14,417 nt of DNA from an uncultured Erysipelotrichaceae bacterium (GCA_902783405.1 CACZQZ010000082.1:1-14417); one strand, 5' to 3'. Positions 1-7,400 are shown, counted from the first letter of the stretch. Translations and numbers: made by a program. Notes: generated by a model from the letters alone, not told the origin.

Positions 1-42
1 GATGGATATAACAAAATTATTGACAGTATTGATGGCGAATAA
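1..42 (+). CDS. C-terminal tail of a convergent plus-strand gene (partial)
   Basis: Frame 1 from the left edge is open for 13 codons, reading DGYNKIIDSIDGE, and ends at TAA (40-42). The stop lies in the loop of a hairpin followed by a T run, as expected for a gene with its terminator directly at its end. The minus-strand unit ends just to the right, so the two units converge. The tail is too short to assign a family. It is called a real gene end only because of the terminator; a chance open frame of this length cannot be excluded. Confidence 0.4.
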   Translation, partial: DGYNKIIDSIDGE

Positions 43-53
43 GCCATCTTTTT
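31..53 (+). terminator. Intrinsic terminator of the plus-strand gene
   Basis: A perfect 6-bp stem GATGGC/GCCATC with the 6-nt loop GAATAA is followed directly by TTTTT and then ATTATAA. The loop carries the last Glu codon and the TAA stop of the upstream frame. The minus strand has no T run on the other side of the stem, so it works only for plus-strand transcription. Confidence 0.6.
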
Positions 54-56
54 ATT

Positions 57-82
57 ATAAAAAAAAGAGTTTATAAACTCTT
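57..82 (-). terminator. Intrinsic terminator closing the second minus-strand unit
   Basis: The perfect 18-bp palindrome AAGAGTTTATAAACTCTT (65-82) begins one base after the stop codon of the acyltransferase gene. Read on the minus strand it is followed by a run of T (from the A run at 59-64). The stem is AT-rich and has almost no loop as drawn, so in RNA a few central pairs would open. Its position right after a stop codon and before a convergent gene supports the call. Confidence 0.6.
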
Positions 83-83
83 A

Positions 84-1139
84 CTAACAATTATTTCTAT
101 GATATTTTTCCTTCAATTTAATAAATAAAACTTCAACGATAAAATAACAAAAAGCTGATACTACAATCGATATTAAACAAAAATATAAAAGCATAATACG
201 GTATCTATAATGATTATGTCTTGATAAATATACTCTTATAGACATATGAGTTAAATAAATATAAAAACCAAATTTTCCTAATTTTGTCCAAAAACTCGAT
301 TTAAATAAATTACTAGTTAAACTTTGATTACTAAATGTAATAGCAATATTAATTGTAAATAAAAGAGCCATCAATATCGAGCCAAAATAGTCGAAATGCA
401 TACTTAATATTAACAGCAAATATATCAAGGTTTCCACTATTGTAATTATAATTTTCTGTTTTTTATTAAATTTTTGTTTTTGTATTTTTTTTGAAAGTTC
501 AAAACTAATATTTCCTAAAATAATAAAGATTAGTGCTTTGTAAAAACCATTTCTAAAAATGAATGTCCAACATAACGGATCATTAATATTAATATCTAAT
601 TTACGGATTAAACCCAAAGTTATAAATAATATTAATGGGCAAATATAATATATATATTTTCCCTTATATTTTTTAGCAAGTGGATATAAAAACATCAAAA
701 CAAATAGCATTGCTGATATATACCACCAAGAAACATTTATAGTCATATCATAACCAAATATTCCAAGTTGTAAAAGTTCTCCTATGATTCTATTTGAAAG
801 TAATAGTCTAATATCTAAAACATTTCTTCCATAAGCAAATATAATTCCTACTAAAAAACATACTATAAGACTTGGAAATAGTCTTTTAATTTTATTATAA
901 ATATACTGAAATGTTGATTTTAAAGTATCTTTTCCTTCTTTTTTTTTAGAAATTGAATTCATCATTAAATACCCAGTAACAATAAAATAAAAATCAACCC
1001 CATAATATCCAGCATTAAATAGACCATTTCCAAAATTCCCAGTAAATAACCAACTATGGTAAAATAGTATAATAAAACTAAAAATAAATCTTAGAAAATC
1101 AATATAATAATTTTCTGTATTTTTTTTAATTTTTTTCAT
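84..1139 (-). CDS. Acyltransferase-3 family membrane O-acyltransferase
   Basis: A 351-aa polytopic membrane protein of the acyltransferase-3 family (OafA/WecH-like), whose members move acetyl or other short acyl groups onto sugars of envelope polymers. Near the N-terminus the conserved His lies in LFYHSW (His28), followed by the typical GYYGVDFYFIVTGYLM segment (about 44-59). About ten hydrophobic segments follow, with Lys-rich cytoplasmic loops. The length matches stand-alone family members without an extra SGNH domain. The ATG at 1139 has AGAAAGAAG about eight bases upstream, overlapping the stop of the preceding gene 15 bp away, so translation is probably coupled. It is the last gene of the unit that also holds the MdoB-like enzyme, which suggests that it decorates the same surface polymer or glycolipid. 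Family assignment is firm; the substrate is unknown. Confidence 0.88.
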   Translation of the reverse strand: MKKIKKNTENYYIDFLRFIFSFIILFYHSWLFTGNFGNGLFNAGYYGVDFYFIVTGYLMMNSISKKKEGKDTLKSTFQYIYNKIKRLFPSLIVCFLVGIIFAYGRNVLDIRLLLSNRIIGELLQLGIFGYDMTINVSWWYISAMLFVLMFLYPLAKKYKGKYIYYICPLILFITLGLIRKLDININDPLCWTFIFRNGFYKALIFIILGNISFELSKKIQKQKFNKKQKIIITIVETLIYLLLILSMHFDYFGSILMALLFTINIAITFSNQSLTSNLFKSSFWTKLGKFGFYIYLTHMSIRVYLSRHNHYRYRIMLLYFCLISIVVSAFCYFIVEVLFIKLKEKYHRNNC

Positions 1140-1154
1140 ACTTCATACTTCTTT

Positions 1155-2696
1155 CTAGTTTTTTTTATTTTCATATAATAATTTATCGTTATAATAATCA
1201 GATTTTTTTGATAATTCATTATCAAATTTTTTGATTCCAAGTTTTTCTGCTAAAGTTTTTTTATTTGAAAATAAATTTGTTCCAAGTCCTAATCGCTCAC
1301 CATCTATTTTAACACCTAAACTAGCAAGTGTCGTTGGAAACATATCCATAGTTGTAAAAACTCTTTCTTTGGTATTATCAGATGTAACCCTAGGATTAAT
1401 AATTACATTATAAACAGTTCTTTTCTTATCATATTCTGCTGGAAATAAATAATTCCCCATAAGTAAATGATCTCCAGAAATTACTATGGTTGTATTTTCA
1501 TAAAAAGGTTGTTCTTGTATCCATCTAACAAAATTGTATACTTTTTTATCAGAACACATAACAGCATTAGCATATATATTCGTATTTAAATGTTCACAAG
1601 TATCATCCGTATATCCTTCTAAGAAGTGGGTATCTACTGTTAACATAGCAAAATTAAACGGTTGCTCTTTATTAGAGAGCATCGTAATTTTTTCTTTAGC
1701 ATATTCAAATAATTTTAAATCTTCAAATCCCCAATTTACCCAATAATCTTTGCTTATCTTTTTTTCTTTAATGGCACTATTAAAATCATAAATATCATAA
1801 TTACCATGTTGTTTAAAATAACTGGATCTTCCTCCAAAATTAGAATCTGATCCCATCATTAAATAATTATTATAACCTTCTTTTTTTAATATTTCCCCTA
1901 AACCATATACTCCTGGTAAAAACGAATCATACTCACCTAAAGTATTTCCATCAATCGATAATTTTACAGGAGTTCCTGCTGTTTGTGAAACCATTCCGGC
2001 CACAGTCCATCCAGTATTAGAAACAGCTTGAGCTCCACCTAATTTTTTGGAATCAGAAAAGTGAGTATTTTCTTTTGCTAAATTTTCTAAATTTGGAATC
2101 AAATTTTTTTGTTCTACACCTTCTAGATTTAAATTATAATAACTACTTTCCATAGATTCCATAAAAATATAAATCAAATTTTGTTTTTGTTCTGGAAACT
2201 CTAATTTAACTTTCTTTGTGTCTACATAATAATCTTCAAATAATTTTGATGGATGAAATTCATTATAAAGATAAGTATGAACATCTAATTTTATAAACGT
2301 ATAAATAATTGTAATTATAAAAATGATACTAATTACATGAAAAAGTATTTTACGATCATCTTTTATATTCCAATTAATTTTTTTTACAAATTTAAATAGT
2401 TTTAAACTTATATTTACTTTATATTGATGTTTAAATCTTTGACTAAGTAAAAAACAAGTAGCACATATGATGAACAAAAAAATAAGTCCATTATCTTTAA
2501 GATATAATAAATAGCTTTGAATAAAACTTAAATTACTTCCTTGAAGCGGTACCTTGATATGAAATATTAATTCATCCAAAGTTACATTGGAAAAAGTAGA
2601 TTTAAACCAACCTAAACTGAGTAAAATAATACATATTAAGATTAAAAGAATAATTGATAATCTATTTTTTCGTTTTTGCTTTTTTAGTTCGTTCAT
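1155..2696 (-). CDS. MdoB/OpgB-like phosphoglycerol transferase (LTA-synthase/sulfatase superfamily)
   Basis: A 513-aa membrane enzyme predicted to transfer sn-glycerol-1-phosphate, usually from phosphatidylglycerol, to an extracellular glycan. About three N-terminal membrane segments (near 14-30, 68-85 and 118-136) precede an extracellular alkaline-phosphatase-fold domain. Catalytic signatures are visible: metal-ligand Glu180 in IFMESMESSY, putative nucleophile Thr231 in NTGWTVAGMV, His357 in MLTVDTH, and the Asp409-His410 pair in ISGDHLLM. The NTGWTVAGM and FGGRSSYFKQHG blocks resemble E. coli OpgB/MdoB more than the LtaS version. An in-frame ATG lies four codons upstream (2708), but AAAGGATGAG touches that codon and is well spaced only for the ATG at 2696, so 2696 is preferred. 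The gene overlaps the end of the upstream gene by 35 bp. By analogy with GacH of streptococci it may add glycerol phosphate to the polysaccharide made by the adjacent unit; lipoteichoic-acid-type activity is the alternative. Confidence 0.88.
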   Translation of the reverse strand: MNELKKQKRKNRLSIILLILICIILLSLGWFKSTFSNVTLDELIFHIKVPLQGSNLSFIQSYLLYLKDNGLIFLFIICATCFLLSQRFKHQYKVNISLKLFKFVKKINWNIKDDRKILFHVISIIFIITIIYTFIKLDVHTYLYNEFHPSKLFEDYYVDTKKVKLEFPEQKQNLIYIFMESMESSYYNLNLEGVEQKNLIPNLENLAKENTHFSDSKKLGGAQAVSNTGWTVAGMVSQTAGTPVKLSIDGNTLGEYDSFLPGVYGLGEILKKEGYNNYLMMGSDSNFGGRSSYFKQHGNYDIYDFNSAIKEKKISKDYWVNWGFEDLKLFEYAKEKITMLSNKEQPFNFAMLTVDTHFLEGYTDDTCEHLNTNIYANAVMCSDKKVYNFVRWIQEQPFYENTTIVISGDHLLMGNYLFPAEYDKKRTVYNVIINPRVTSDNTKERVFTTMDMFPTTLASLGVKIDGERLGLGTNLFSNKKTLAEKLGIKKFDNELSKKSDYYNDKLLYENKKN

Positions 2697-3066
2697 TTTT
2701 AGTCTCATCCTTTACTATATTAGATTGTTTAGGCTTTCTTCCTCTTTTCTTAATTTCCTCTACATCAACTTTAAATTCAAAGTTATTTTTTAAAATATTA
2801 AACAAGAACGGAAAAATACATGCAAAACATAATGCAAAAATTAAATATTTTATTGTAAATAAAAGAGTAAATATATGTCCTGATAAATAATCAATTGACG
2901 AATTAGACATGACATATACGATTAAAAAAATCAAAAAATTACTAATCGTTGTATATAAAATAAAATGATAAATAAACTCTTTTAATTTAAAATCTTTTTT
3001 TTGTATTTTTTCTGTAATCCAAACAGACAAAAAAGATGGAAAGAATAAACAAATAAGTTGAATCAT
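2662..3066 (-). CDS. Small membrane protein with Lys/Arg-rich cytoplasmic tail, function unknown
   Basis: I do not recognise a family. The 134-aa protein has about three hydrophobic segments (roughly 2-16, 33-54 and 64-92). They are followed by a hydrophilic, strongly basic tail from about residue 94 that contains KKRGRKPKQ (about 106-114) and ends in KKAKTKK. The frame extends to a GTG at 3084, but the ribosome binding site AAGAGGT sits 6 bases before the ATG at 3066, so that ATG is the start. The tail end overlaps the 5' end of the MdoB-like gene by 35 bp, implying coupled translation and a linked function, perhaps as an accessory subunit. It is the first gene behind the promoter and structured leader described separately. 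RGRKP resembles an AT-hook core, which could be a coincidence of Lys/Arg richness. It could also simply anchor to acidic lipids. Confidence 0.75.
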   Translation of the reverse strand: MIQLICLFFPSFLSVWITEKIQKKDFKLKEFIYHFILYTTISNFLIFLIVYVMSNSSIDYLSGHIFTLLFTIKYLIFALCFACIFPFLFNILKNNFEFKVDVEEIKKRGRKPKQSNIVKDETKNERTKKAKTKK

Positions 3067-3171
3067 AACATTACCTCTTTTCACAAAAAAGGAAATAGAA
3101 AATCATTTGTCCTTCGACAAACAATATGCTATTTCCCCTTGCACATCTGTTGTGTGCTACCTTATTCTTAT
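3067..3171 (-). promoter_or_regulatory. Structured 5' leader of the second unit: candidate attenuator/riboswitch (or small RNA)
   Basis: From the predicted transcription start (about 3171) to the start codon at 3066 the minus strand holds a compact layout. A 5-bp hairpin GCACA/TGTGC with a 7-nt loop (3141-3157) comes first, then a purine-rich linker AAGGGGAAATAG that runs into a strong intrinsic terminator (3085-3136), then the ribosome binding site AAGAGGT (3073-3079). A terminator ending 5 bases before the SD of the first gene is the arrangement of transcription attenuators and riboswitches. I could not match it to a known riboswitch class and see no strong competing antiterminator helix. 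An RNA of about 87 nt ending at the terminator, with occasional read-through, is the alternative. Confidence 0.55.
3085..3136 (-). terminator. Strong leader terminator immediately before the RBS
   Basis: The minus-strand RNA can form a near-continuous 21-position stem (arms at 3116-3136 and 3091-3111) closed by the tetraloop GAAG. It has only two mismatches and two G-U pairs, and is followed at once by six U. Preceding AAGG can pair partly with the U tract. This is the most stable-looking hairpin in the window. It lies between promoter and start codon, not after a gene, so it should control read-through into the downstream unit. Confidence 0.72.
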
Positions 3172-3177
3172 ACTTCC

Positions 3178-3206
3178 ATTATCCTCTAAATCACAAGAAA
3201 AATCAA
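3178..3206 (-). promoter_or_regulatory. Sigma-A-type promoter of the second unit
   Basis: On the minus strand, -35 TTGATT (3201-3206) and -10 GATAAT (3178-3183) are separated by exactly 17 bp, giving a start near 3171. It lies between the terminator of the upstream unit and the leader terminator, where a new promoter is needed. The -35 half is also one arm of an inverted repeat, AATCAA with TTGATT (3201-3218), that could be an operator. Confidence 0.6.
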
Positions 3207-3238
3207 TATTTTTTGATTAAATTTCACAATTTTTTCAT

Positions 3239-3268
3239 AAAAAAATGTAGATATCACTCATCTACATT
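3239..3268 (-). terminator. Intrinsic terminator ending the main polysaccharide unit
   Basis: A 9-bp perfect stem AATGTAGAT/ATCTACATT (3244-3252 and 3260-3268) with a 7-nt loop is followed on the minus strand by seven T. It begins 31 bp past the stop codon of the last glycosyltransferase gene. There is no T run on the plus-strand side, so it acts on minus-strand transcription only. Confidence 0.8.
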
Positions 3269-3299
3269 AACTTATTTCCTTTTAAATAAATGTTATAAA

Positions 3300-4085
3300 T
3301 TACACATCATTACTTTCTTCACTTTTACTATAAAATTTATTAATTTGTTTAGCAAACCACTCTGGCCAAAAACGTTTAAATATTTCTAAATCTTCTTTTG
3401 TCCTTCTGTTTTCACTAATCGTTTTCGTTGTTTCGGAATCTTCATGAACTCTATGCCCCATTAAACATTTATTTATAAATATAAAAGAACCTTTCTTCTT
3501 AGATAATACCTCCCATGCATGCCAATCAATATCACAGGTCATATCATACTCAAAAACTGGAAATTCTATTATTTCTTTATTAAATGTTACAGCAGGGCAA
3601 GAAATAGCATTACCAAATCTTAAAACAAATCTTTTCGCCCATTTTTTATCGTGTAATATTTTAAATTTTAAAGGTGTTAATAAAATTCTTTTTATTATTA
3701 AGTTTTTATTTTTATAAACTTTATCATTATTTCTGATTTCATAATAGTCTGTAAAAATAATACTTGATTGTTTGTTTTTAAGATATTCATCTACTACTTT
3801 TTTTGAATAATGATTATCATAAATATCATCTTGATGAGCTATGGTAACTAATGGAGTATTCCCACATTTTATAGCAAAATCAAAATCTCCTCCAATATTT
3901 GTATGATTACCAACAATCACTTTCAAATTATATTTTTTTGCTAAATTTCTTATAAAATCATTATCAGTTGTTGTTGCAATTAAAACTTTACTTTCATATT
4001 CTTGTTTTAAGACCGATTTTATACATTCTTCTAAATAAGGACTTTCTTTATATGCAAGTACAACAAAAGTATGAATAATATTCAA
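3300..4085 (-). CDS. Family 2 glycosyltransferase (GT-A fold)
   Basis: A 261-aa single-domain GT2 enzyme, predicted to transfer a sugar from a nucleotide-sugar to a lipid-linked glycan at the inner face of the membrane. The N-terminus starts directly in the GT-A fold (HTFVVLAYKESPYLEECIKS). The DXD-equivalent is HQDD (residues 84-87), in a context typical of rhamnosyl/galactosyl GT2 enzymes. A CDIDWHAW block (about 184-191) occupies the position of the acceptor/catalytic-base motif. There is no membrane segment. The frame also offers GTG at 4094, overlapping the previous gene by 8 bp, but AGAGGTG lies about 8 bases before the TTG at 4083-4085, so TTG is preferred; this choice is moderate in confidence. 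It is the last gene of the main unit, followed by a terminator. Donor and linkage cannot be deduced. Confidence 0.85.
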   Translation of the reverse strand: MNIIHTFVVLAYKESPYLEECIKSVLKQEYESKVLIATTTDNDFIRNLAKKYNLKVIVGNHTNIGGDFDFAIKCGNTPLVTIAHQDDIYDNHYSKKVVDEYLKNKQSSIIFTDYYEIRNNDKVYKNKNLIIKRILLTPLKFKILHDKKWAKRFVLRFGNAISCPAVTFNKEIIEFPVFEYDMTCDIDWHAWEVLSKKKGSFIFINKCLMGHRVHEDSETTKTISENRRTKEDLEIFKRFWPEWFAKQINKFYSKSEESNDV

Positions 4086-4086
4086 T

Positions 4087-5046
4087 TTAATCACCTCTAC
4101 AATATATTTGTGAGAACAAAAAAAGCAAATGAGTTCTTTCGAGAATAATAAACATTAAAACAATAAATCGATTTTTAAATGATTCTCCTTTTAATTTTTT
4201 AGAAAAAGGAAATATTGATAAATGAATTGATTTTTCATCATACCATTTTTTTATCCTTTTATATTCTTTCATAAAATCAGTTGAACTGGCATTTTTTCCA
4301 GAAAATAATAAATACCAAATATAGTATCTTATAAAATAATACTGCAAATATTGATCTATTTTATCATATTTCAAATAAATCTTTTCTAATAGAAATAGTA
4401 TATCTATAAATTCACTTAACCCTCTTTGATTTGTATTAGAAACACTTTTAGTATTAAAATACCAATTATATCCAATATAAGAACCTATTATTATTTTAGG
4501 ATTATATGCGTAAAAATTCAAATTAAAATATACATCTTCACCAATTCCATAATCCAAAAATTCAATATTATGTTCTATTAAAAAACTTCTTCTATATATC
4601 CTCGCCCATGGAGCCATAATTACATATTTTCCCCATTCGCTATTAATTAACTGTTCTTTATGTATTATCATATTTTCATTGTTTATTCGACGATATCCAG
4701 TAAAAACAGCATCACAATCATTTTTATCTATTAAATCAATATGCTTTTGTAAATAATCTGTATCAATATAATCATCATTATCAATAAAAGCAATATAATC
4801 ACCATGTGAAATGTTAATACCCTTATTTCTTGTTTTAGCAACTCCCATATTTCTCTGATTAATAACTTTTACTCTATTATCCTTTTTCTCATATTCTTTT
4901 AAAATGGATAGACTATCATCTTTTGAACCATCGTTTATTAACAATAACTCAAAATTTGCATATGTCTGATTTAATATACTATCTATACACTTTGAAATAT
5001 ATTTACTTGCATTATAAACAGGGACAATAATAGAAATTTTAACCAT
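4087..5046 (-). CDS. Family 2 glycosyltransferase (EpsJ/CpsJ-like)
   Basis: A 319-aa enzyme with a textbook N-terminal GT2 domain: SIIVPVYNASKYISKCIDS at the start, LLINDGSKDD (35-44), DNDD metal/nucleotide motif (89-92) and a GED motif (169-171) as the likely catalytic-base region. The C-terminal third is Tyr/Lys-rich with a hydrophobic stretch near the end (about 289-304) that may dip into the membrane. It would add one sugar to a growing lipid-linked saccharide in the cytoplasm. The ATG at 5046 has AAAGGGG about ten bases upstream. Its start overlaps the flippase gene by 8 bp, and the next gene begins within a few bases of its stop, so the genes are tightly coupled. The specific sugar is not predictable. 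Confidence 0.88.
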   Translation of the reverse strand: MVKISIIVPVYNASKYISKCIDSILNQTYANFELLLINDGSKDDSLSILKEYEKKDNRVKVINQRNMGVAKTRNKGINISHGDYIAFIDNDDYIDTDYLQKHIDLIDKNDCDAVFTGYRRINNENMIIHKEQLINSEWGKYVIMAPWARIYRRSFLIEHNIEFLDYGIGEDVYFNLNFYAYNPKIIIGSYIGYNWYFNTKSVSNTNQRGLSEFIDILFLLEKIYLKYDKIDQYLQYYFIRYYIWYLLFSGKNASSTDFMKEYKRIKKWYDEKSIHLSIFPFSKKLKGESFKNRFIVLMFIILERTHLLFLFSQIYCRGD

Positions 5047-6274
5047 TTTTCAACACCCCTTTAACTGATGAAATATAAATACATATGTAAAGTATAAGAA
5101 GCAAAATCATTGAAATCAAATATGAAATAACTGCCCCAAAAATAGAATAATTTTTAACCAAAATATTTGATAAAATAAATGCCAATACAGATGTAATAAT
5201 AAAAATAATTGTCTGACTTTTTGTTTTTCGCATAGCTACTAAAATATTAGATATAATAATGGTTATAGAAAAAATAGTAGCACCAATAATAATTATCATT
5301 AAATGATTTACATATAAGTTTAATTTAATTCCATATAATAGATTTAAAACAGGTATTCCTAAAAAATATGCGCAAATAAGAGCCATCACTCCAATAATAA
5401 TAATAGCTAAAACCATTTTACTTAAAAGTTTATTCAATTCTTTTAATTTTTTTCTATTTAAAATATCTGATACCTTGAGTAAAAAAGGTTGAACAACAAA
5501 ATTTGATATTAAAACCATGATGGTTGCTGGCATAGCTATAATTCCATAAATGGTTTGCATATCATTTTCTAAGTAATTATCAATAGCATATTTAGGAGCA
5601 TTAATTAAATATTGAGTTAAAAAAGTAAACAAAAAAGTCCAAAATCCAAGTTTAAAAATGGTAAAAGTTTTCTGCACATTTATTTTTTGGAATTGATAAT
5701 GATATCTTTTTACATTCATCAAATCGTAAAATAAAGTAATCATCAAATTAACTATAATTAATGAAAATACGGATAAAAGCAAATTTTTAGTGACATAATC
5801 AACAATAAAAAATGCGATTGTTCCAACAATGCCTTTTAAAAATAATGAGATTCCAACTTTATAAAGACCATTATTTTTTTGAATAATTCCATAAATAGAT
5901 TCACAAAAAGCATCCATCGCCTTATAGATTATTAAGAGAATAATTGTAAATAATTTTAAATAAGTATATCCTTTTATCGAACTAAACAAAATCCCTATTA
6001 AAATCATAAAAACTGAAGATATAATGCGATTATATACGTAATCATTATCAGTGATATTTTTATTGTTTTCAGTAACTTGATAAGTCCTACCAGCATAAGT
6101 TCCAATCACTTGTAAAAAACAAGCATTTGCAAAAGCAAAAGTAAATATTCCAGCCTCATTTACTCCATTTATTCTAGTTACAATAATCATGAAAAATAAA
6201 GAAGTAAAAGAATATATGGTAGAACCAAGAGAATTCCAAATAAAATTCTTTTTTAGCATATTATCTTTACTCAT
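5039..6274 (-). CDS. Wzx/PST-type flippase (MOP exporter superfamily)
   Basis: A 411-aa integral membrane protein with about twelve hydrophobic segments and almost no long soluble loops, matching the polysaccharide-transport family that flips undecaprenyl-linked saccharides across the membrane. The start (KKNFIWNSLGSTIYSFTSLFF) and the following RINGVNEAGIFTFA block are typical of streptococcal/lactobacillar Wzx-like proteins. The ATG at 6274 is preceded by AAAGGTGA at good spacing, and only three bases separate it from the DUF2304 stop. No Wzy polymerase is visible here. Because it directly follows a DPM1-like/DUF2304 pair, its cargo may be a single polyprenyl-phosphate sugar and not a repeat unit, as proposed for GacK in group A Streptococcus; this is inference from order. 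Confidence 0.88.
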   Translation of the reverse strand: MSKDNMLKKNFIWNSLGSTIYSFTSLFFMIIVTRINGVNEAGIFTFAFANACFLQVIGTYAGRTYQVTENNKNITDNDYVYNRIISSVFMILIGILFSSIKGYTYLKLFTIILLIIYKAMDAFCESIYGIIQKNNGLYKVGISLFLKGIVGTIAFFIVDYVTKNLLLSVFSLIIVNLMITLFYDLMNVKRYHYQFQKINVQKTFTIFKLGFWTFLFTFLTQYLINAPKYAIDNYLENDMQTIYGIIAMPATIMVLISNFVVQPFLLKVSDILNRKKLKELNKLLSKMVLAIIIIGVMALICAYFLGIPVLNLLYGIKLNLYVNHLMIIIIGATIFSITIIISNILVAMRKTKSQTIIFIITSVLAFILSNILVKNYSIFGAVISYLISMILLLILYICIYISSVKGVLKNG

Positions 6275-6277
6275 AAA

Positions 6278-6613
6278 TCACCTTTGCTTTTCTTTTAATA
6301 TGGATACTTCCTGAATTAATAATCTTATCTTTTTATCTTGTGATGAAACAATAGTTGTTAACGAAATATTAATAATAACTAAAAGACCTATTATGATAGA
6401 TAATATCATATTGGATGACATTTGAAATCCCAATATATGTGTAATCCACTCTAAAAATCCTGGGATTAAAATAGAAATAAATAAAAAACCAAATAAAAGT
6501 AACCACACTAAAGCATATTTAATATTAATTTTACTCTTTTTTAAAAAATATAATATTAATAAGATAACAATTAAACTAAAGCAGGAAGATACTAAAATTA
6601 AATTAAAACTCAT
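6278..6613 (-). CDS. DUF2304 small membrane protein, partner of the DPM1-like glycosyltransferase
   Basis: A 111-aa protein with three hydrophobic segments (about 4-24, 33-51 and 68-88) and a charged C-terminal tail (SQDKKIRLLIQEVSILKEK) that could form a short coiled coil. The IKYALVWLLLFGFLFIS segment, followed by an IPG turn and the tail, fits the DUF2304 pattern. Such proteins are routinely encoded next to polyprenyl-phosphate sugar synthases. The small protein GacJ, which stimulates GacI in group A Streptococcus, occupies the same slot. The start overlaps the GT2 gene in an ATGA (6610-6613) and has a perfect AGGAGG six-to-seven bases upstream, so equal or higher translation than its partner is expected. 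It ends in TGA. Confidence 0.8.
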   Translation of the reverse strand: MSFNLILVSSCFSLIVILLILYFLKKSKINIKYALVWLLLFGFLFISILIPGFLEWITHILGFQMSSNMILSIIIGLLVIINISLTTIVSSQDKKIRLLIQEVSILKEKQR

Positions 6614-7314
6614 TTTCTTCCTCCTATTCCAACAACTAATATAGACAAAATAACATTAATCATATAATAAACGCTTTTCCATGCTCGAATACTAGATACT
6701 CCTTCTTCCCTTTCATTCATACTAACAGGAACTTCAGTTATAGAAAAACCTTCTTTTAATATTTGTGTAGTAGACACAGGTTCTGGATACTCTACTGGAT
6801 AGTTACGTGCAAAATATTCAATTAATGATTTATCTACTGCTCTAAAGCCACTAGTGGTATCATAAACTTTCTTCTTTGTAACTAATTTAATAAAAAATGA
6901 AATTAATCTAATACCCATTCTTCTAGCACCACTTGATTTAAATTCACTACTATTTTTATCTACAAATCTAGAACCAATAACCATATTAGTTTCACCTTTT
7001 AAAATAGGTTCAATAATTTTTGGAACATAAGTAACGTCATGCTGCCCATCACCATCAAATTGAATAGCAATATCATAATTATTTTCATATGCATACTTAT
7101 ATCCAGTTTGAACAGCACCACCAATTCCTAAATTATGAATTAAATTAATATGAGGTAAATTATTTTTTATACAAATTTCTTCTGTTTTGTCTTTTGAGCC
7201 ATCATTAATGACAACAAAATCTAATGAAGAATCACATTTTTTTACTGTCATACATGTTTTCAAAATACTACCTTCCTCATTATACGCTGGAATGATTAAT
7301 AATACTTTTGTCAT
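6610..7314 (-). CDS. Polyprenyl-phosphate sugar synthase (DPM1-like GT2)
   Basis: A 234-aa GT2 enzyme of the dolichyl-phosphate mannose synthase / GtrB-like group, which makes a polyprenyl-phosphate-linked monosaccharide at the cytoplasmic face. Visible signatures are IPAYNEE (about 8-14), VVINDGSKDKT, the HNLGIGGAVQTGY block, the DGDGQH metal site (87-92), and a GSRF with DTTSGFRA block that characterises this group. One hydrophobic segment at the C-terminus (VYYMINVILSILVVGIG) would anchor it. A GTG at 7320 is in frame, but AGAGGTG is correctly spaced for the ATG at 7314. It is coupled to the DUF2304 gene by an ATGA overlap. The likely donor is UDP-Glc or UDP-GlcNAc, by analogy only. Confidence 0.87.
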   Translation of the reverse strand: MTKVLLIIPAYNEEGSILKTCMTVKKCDSSLDFVVINDGSKDKTEEICIKNNLPHINLIHNLGIGGAVQTGYKYAYENNYDIAIQFDGDGQHDVTYVPKIIEPILKGETNMVIGSRFVDKNSSEFKSSGARRMGIRLISFFIKLVTKKKVYDTTSGFRAVDKSLIEYFARNYPVEYPEPVSTTQILKEGFSITEVPVSMNEREEGVSSIRAWKSVYYMINVILSILVVGIGGRK

Positions 7315-7331
7315 ACTCACACCTCTACTTT

Positions 7332-7361
7332 ATTATATAATAAATTTCTTAGTAAAGTAAA
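7332..7361 (-). promoter_or_regulatory. Possible promoter before the DPM1-like gene
   Basis: On the minus strand a perfect -10 TATAAT (7332-7337) has a weak -35 TTTACT (7356-7361) 18 bp upstream. It lies in the large gap just before the DPM1-like gene. Against it, the predicted start (about 7325) falls on the SD of that gene, giving an unusually short leader, and AT-rich DNA yields such matches by chance. Confidence 0.25.
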
Positions 7362-7400
7362 GACTTTTAAATATAAAGAAAAAATGAAAGTAATAAAAAT

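Noticed and set aside
3126..3389. Plus-strand frame of 87 codons spanning the intergenic region
   Set aside because: It crosses a promoter, a terminator and the end of a glycosyltransferase gene, and has low-complexity Phe/His/Leu content. It is better explained by the regulatory elements and the minus-strand gene.
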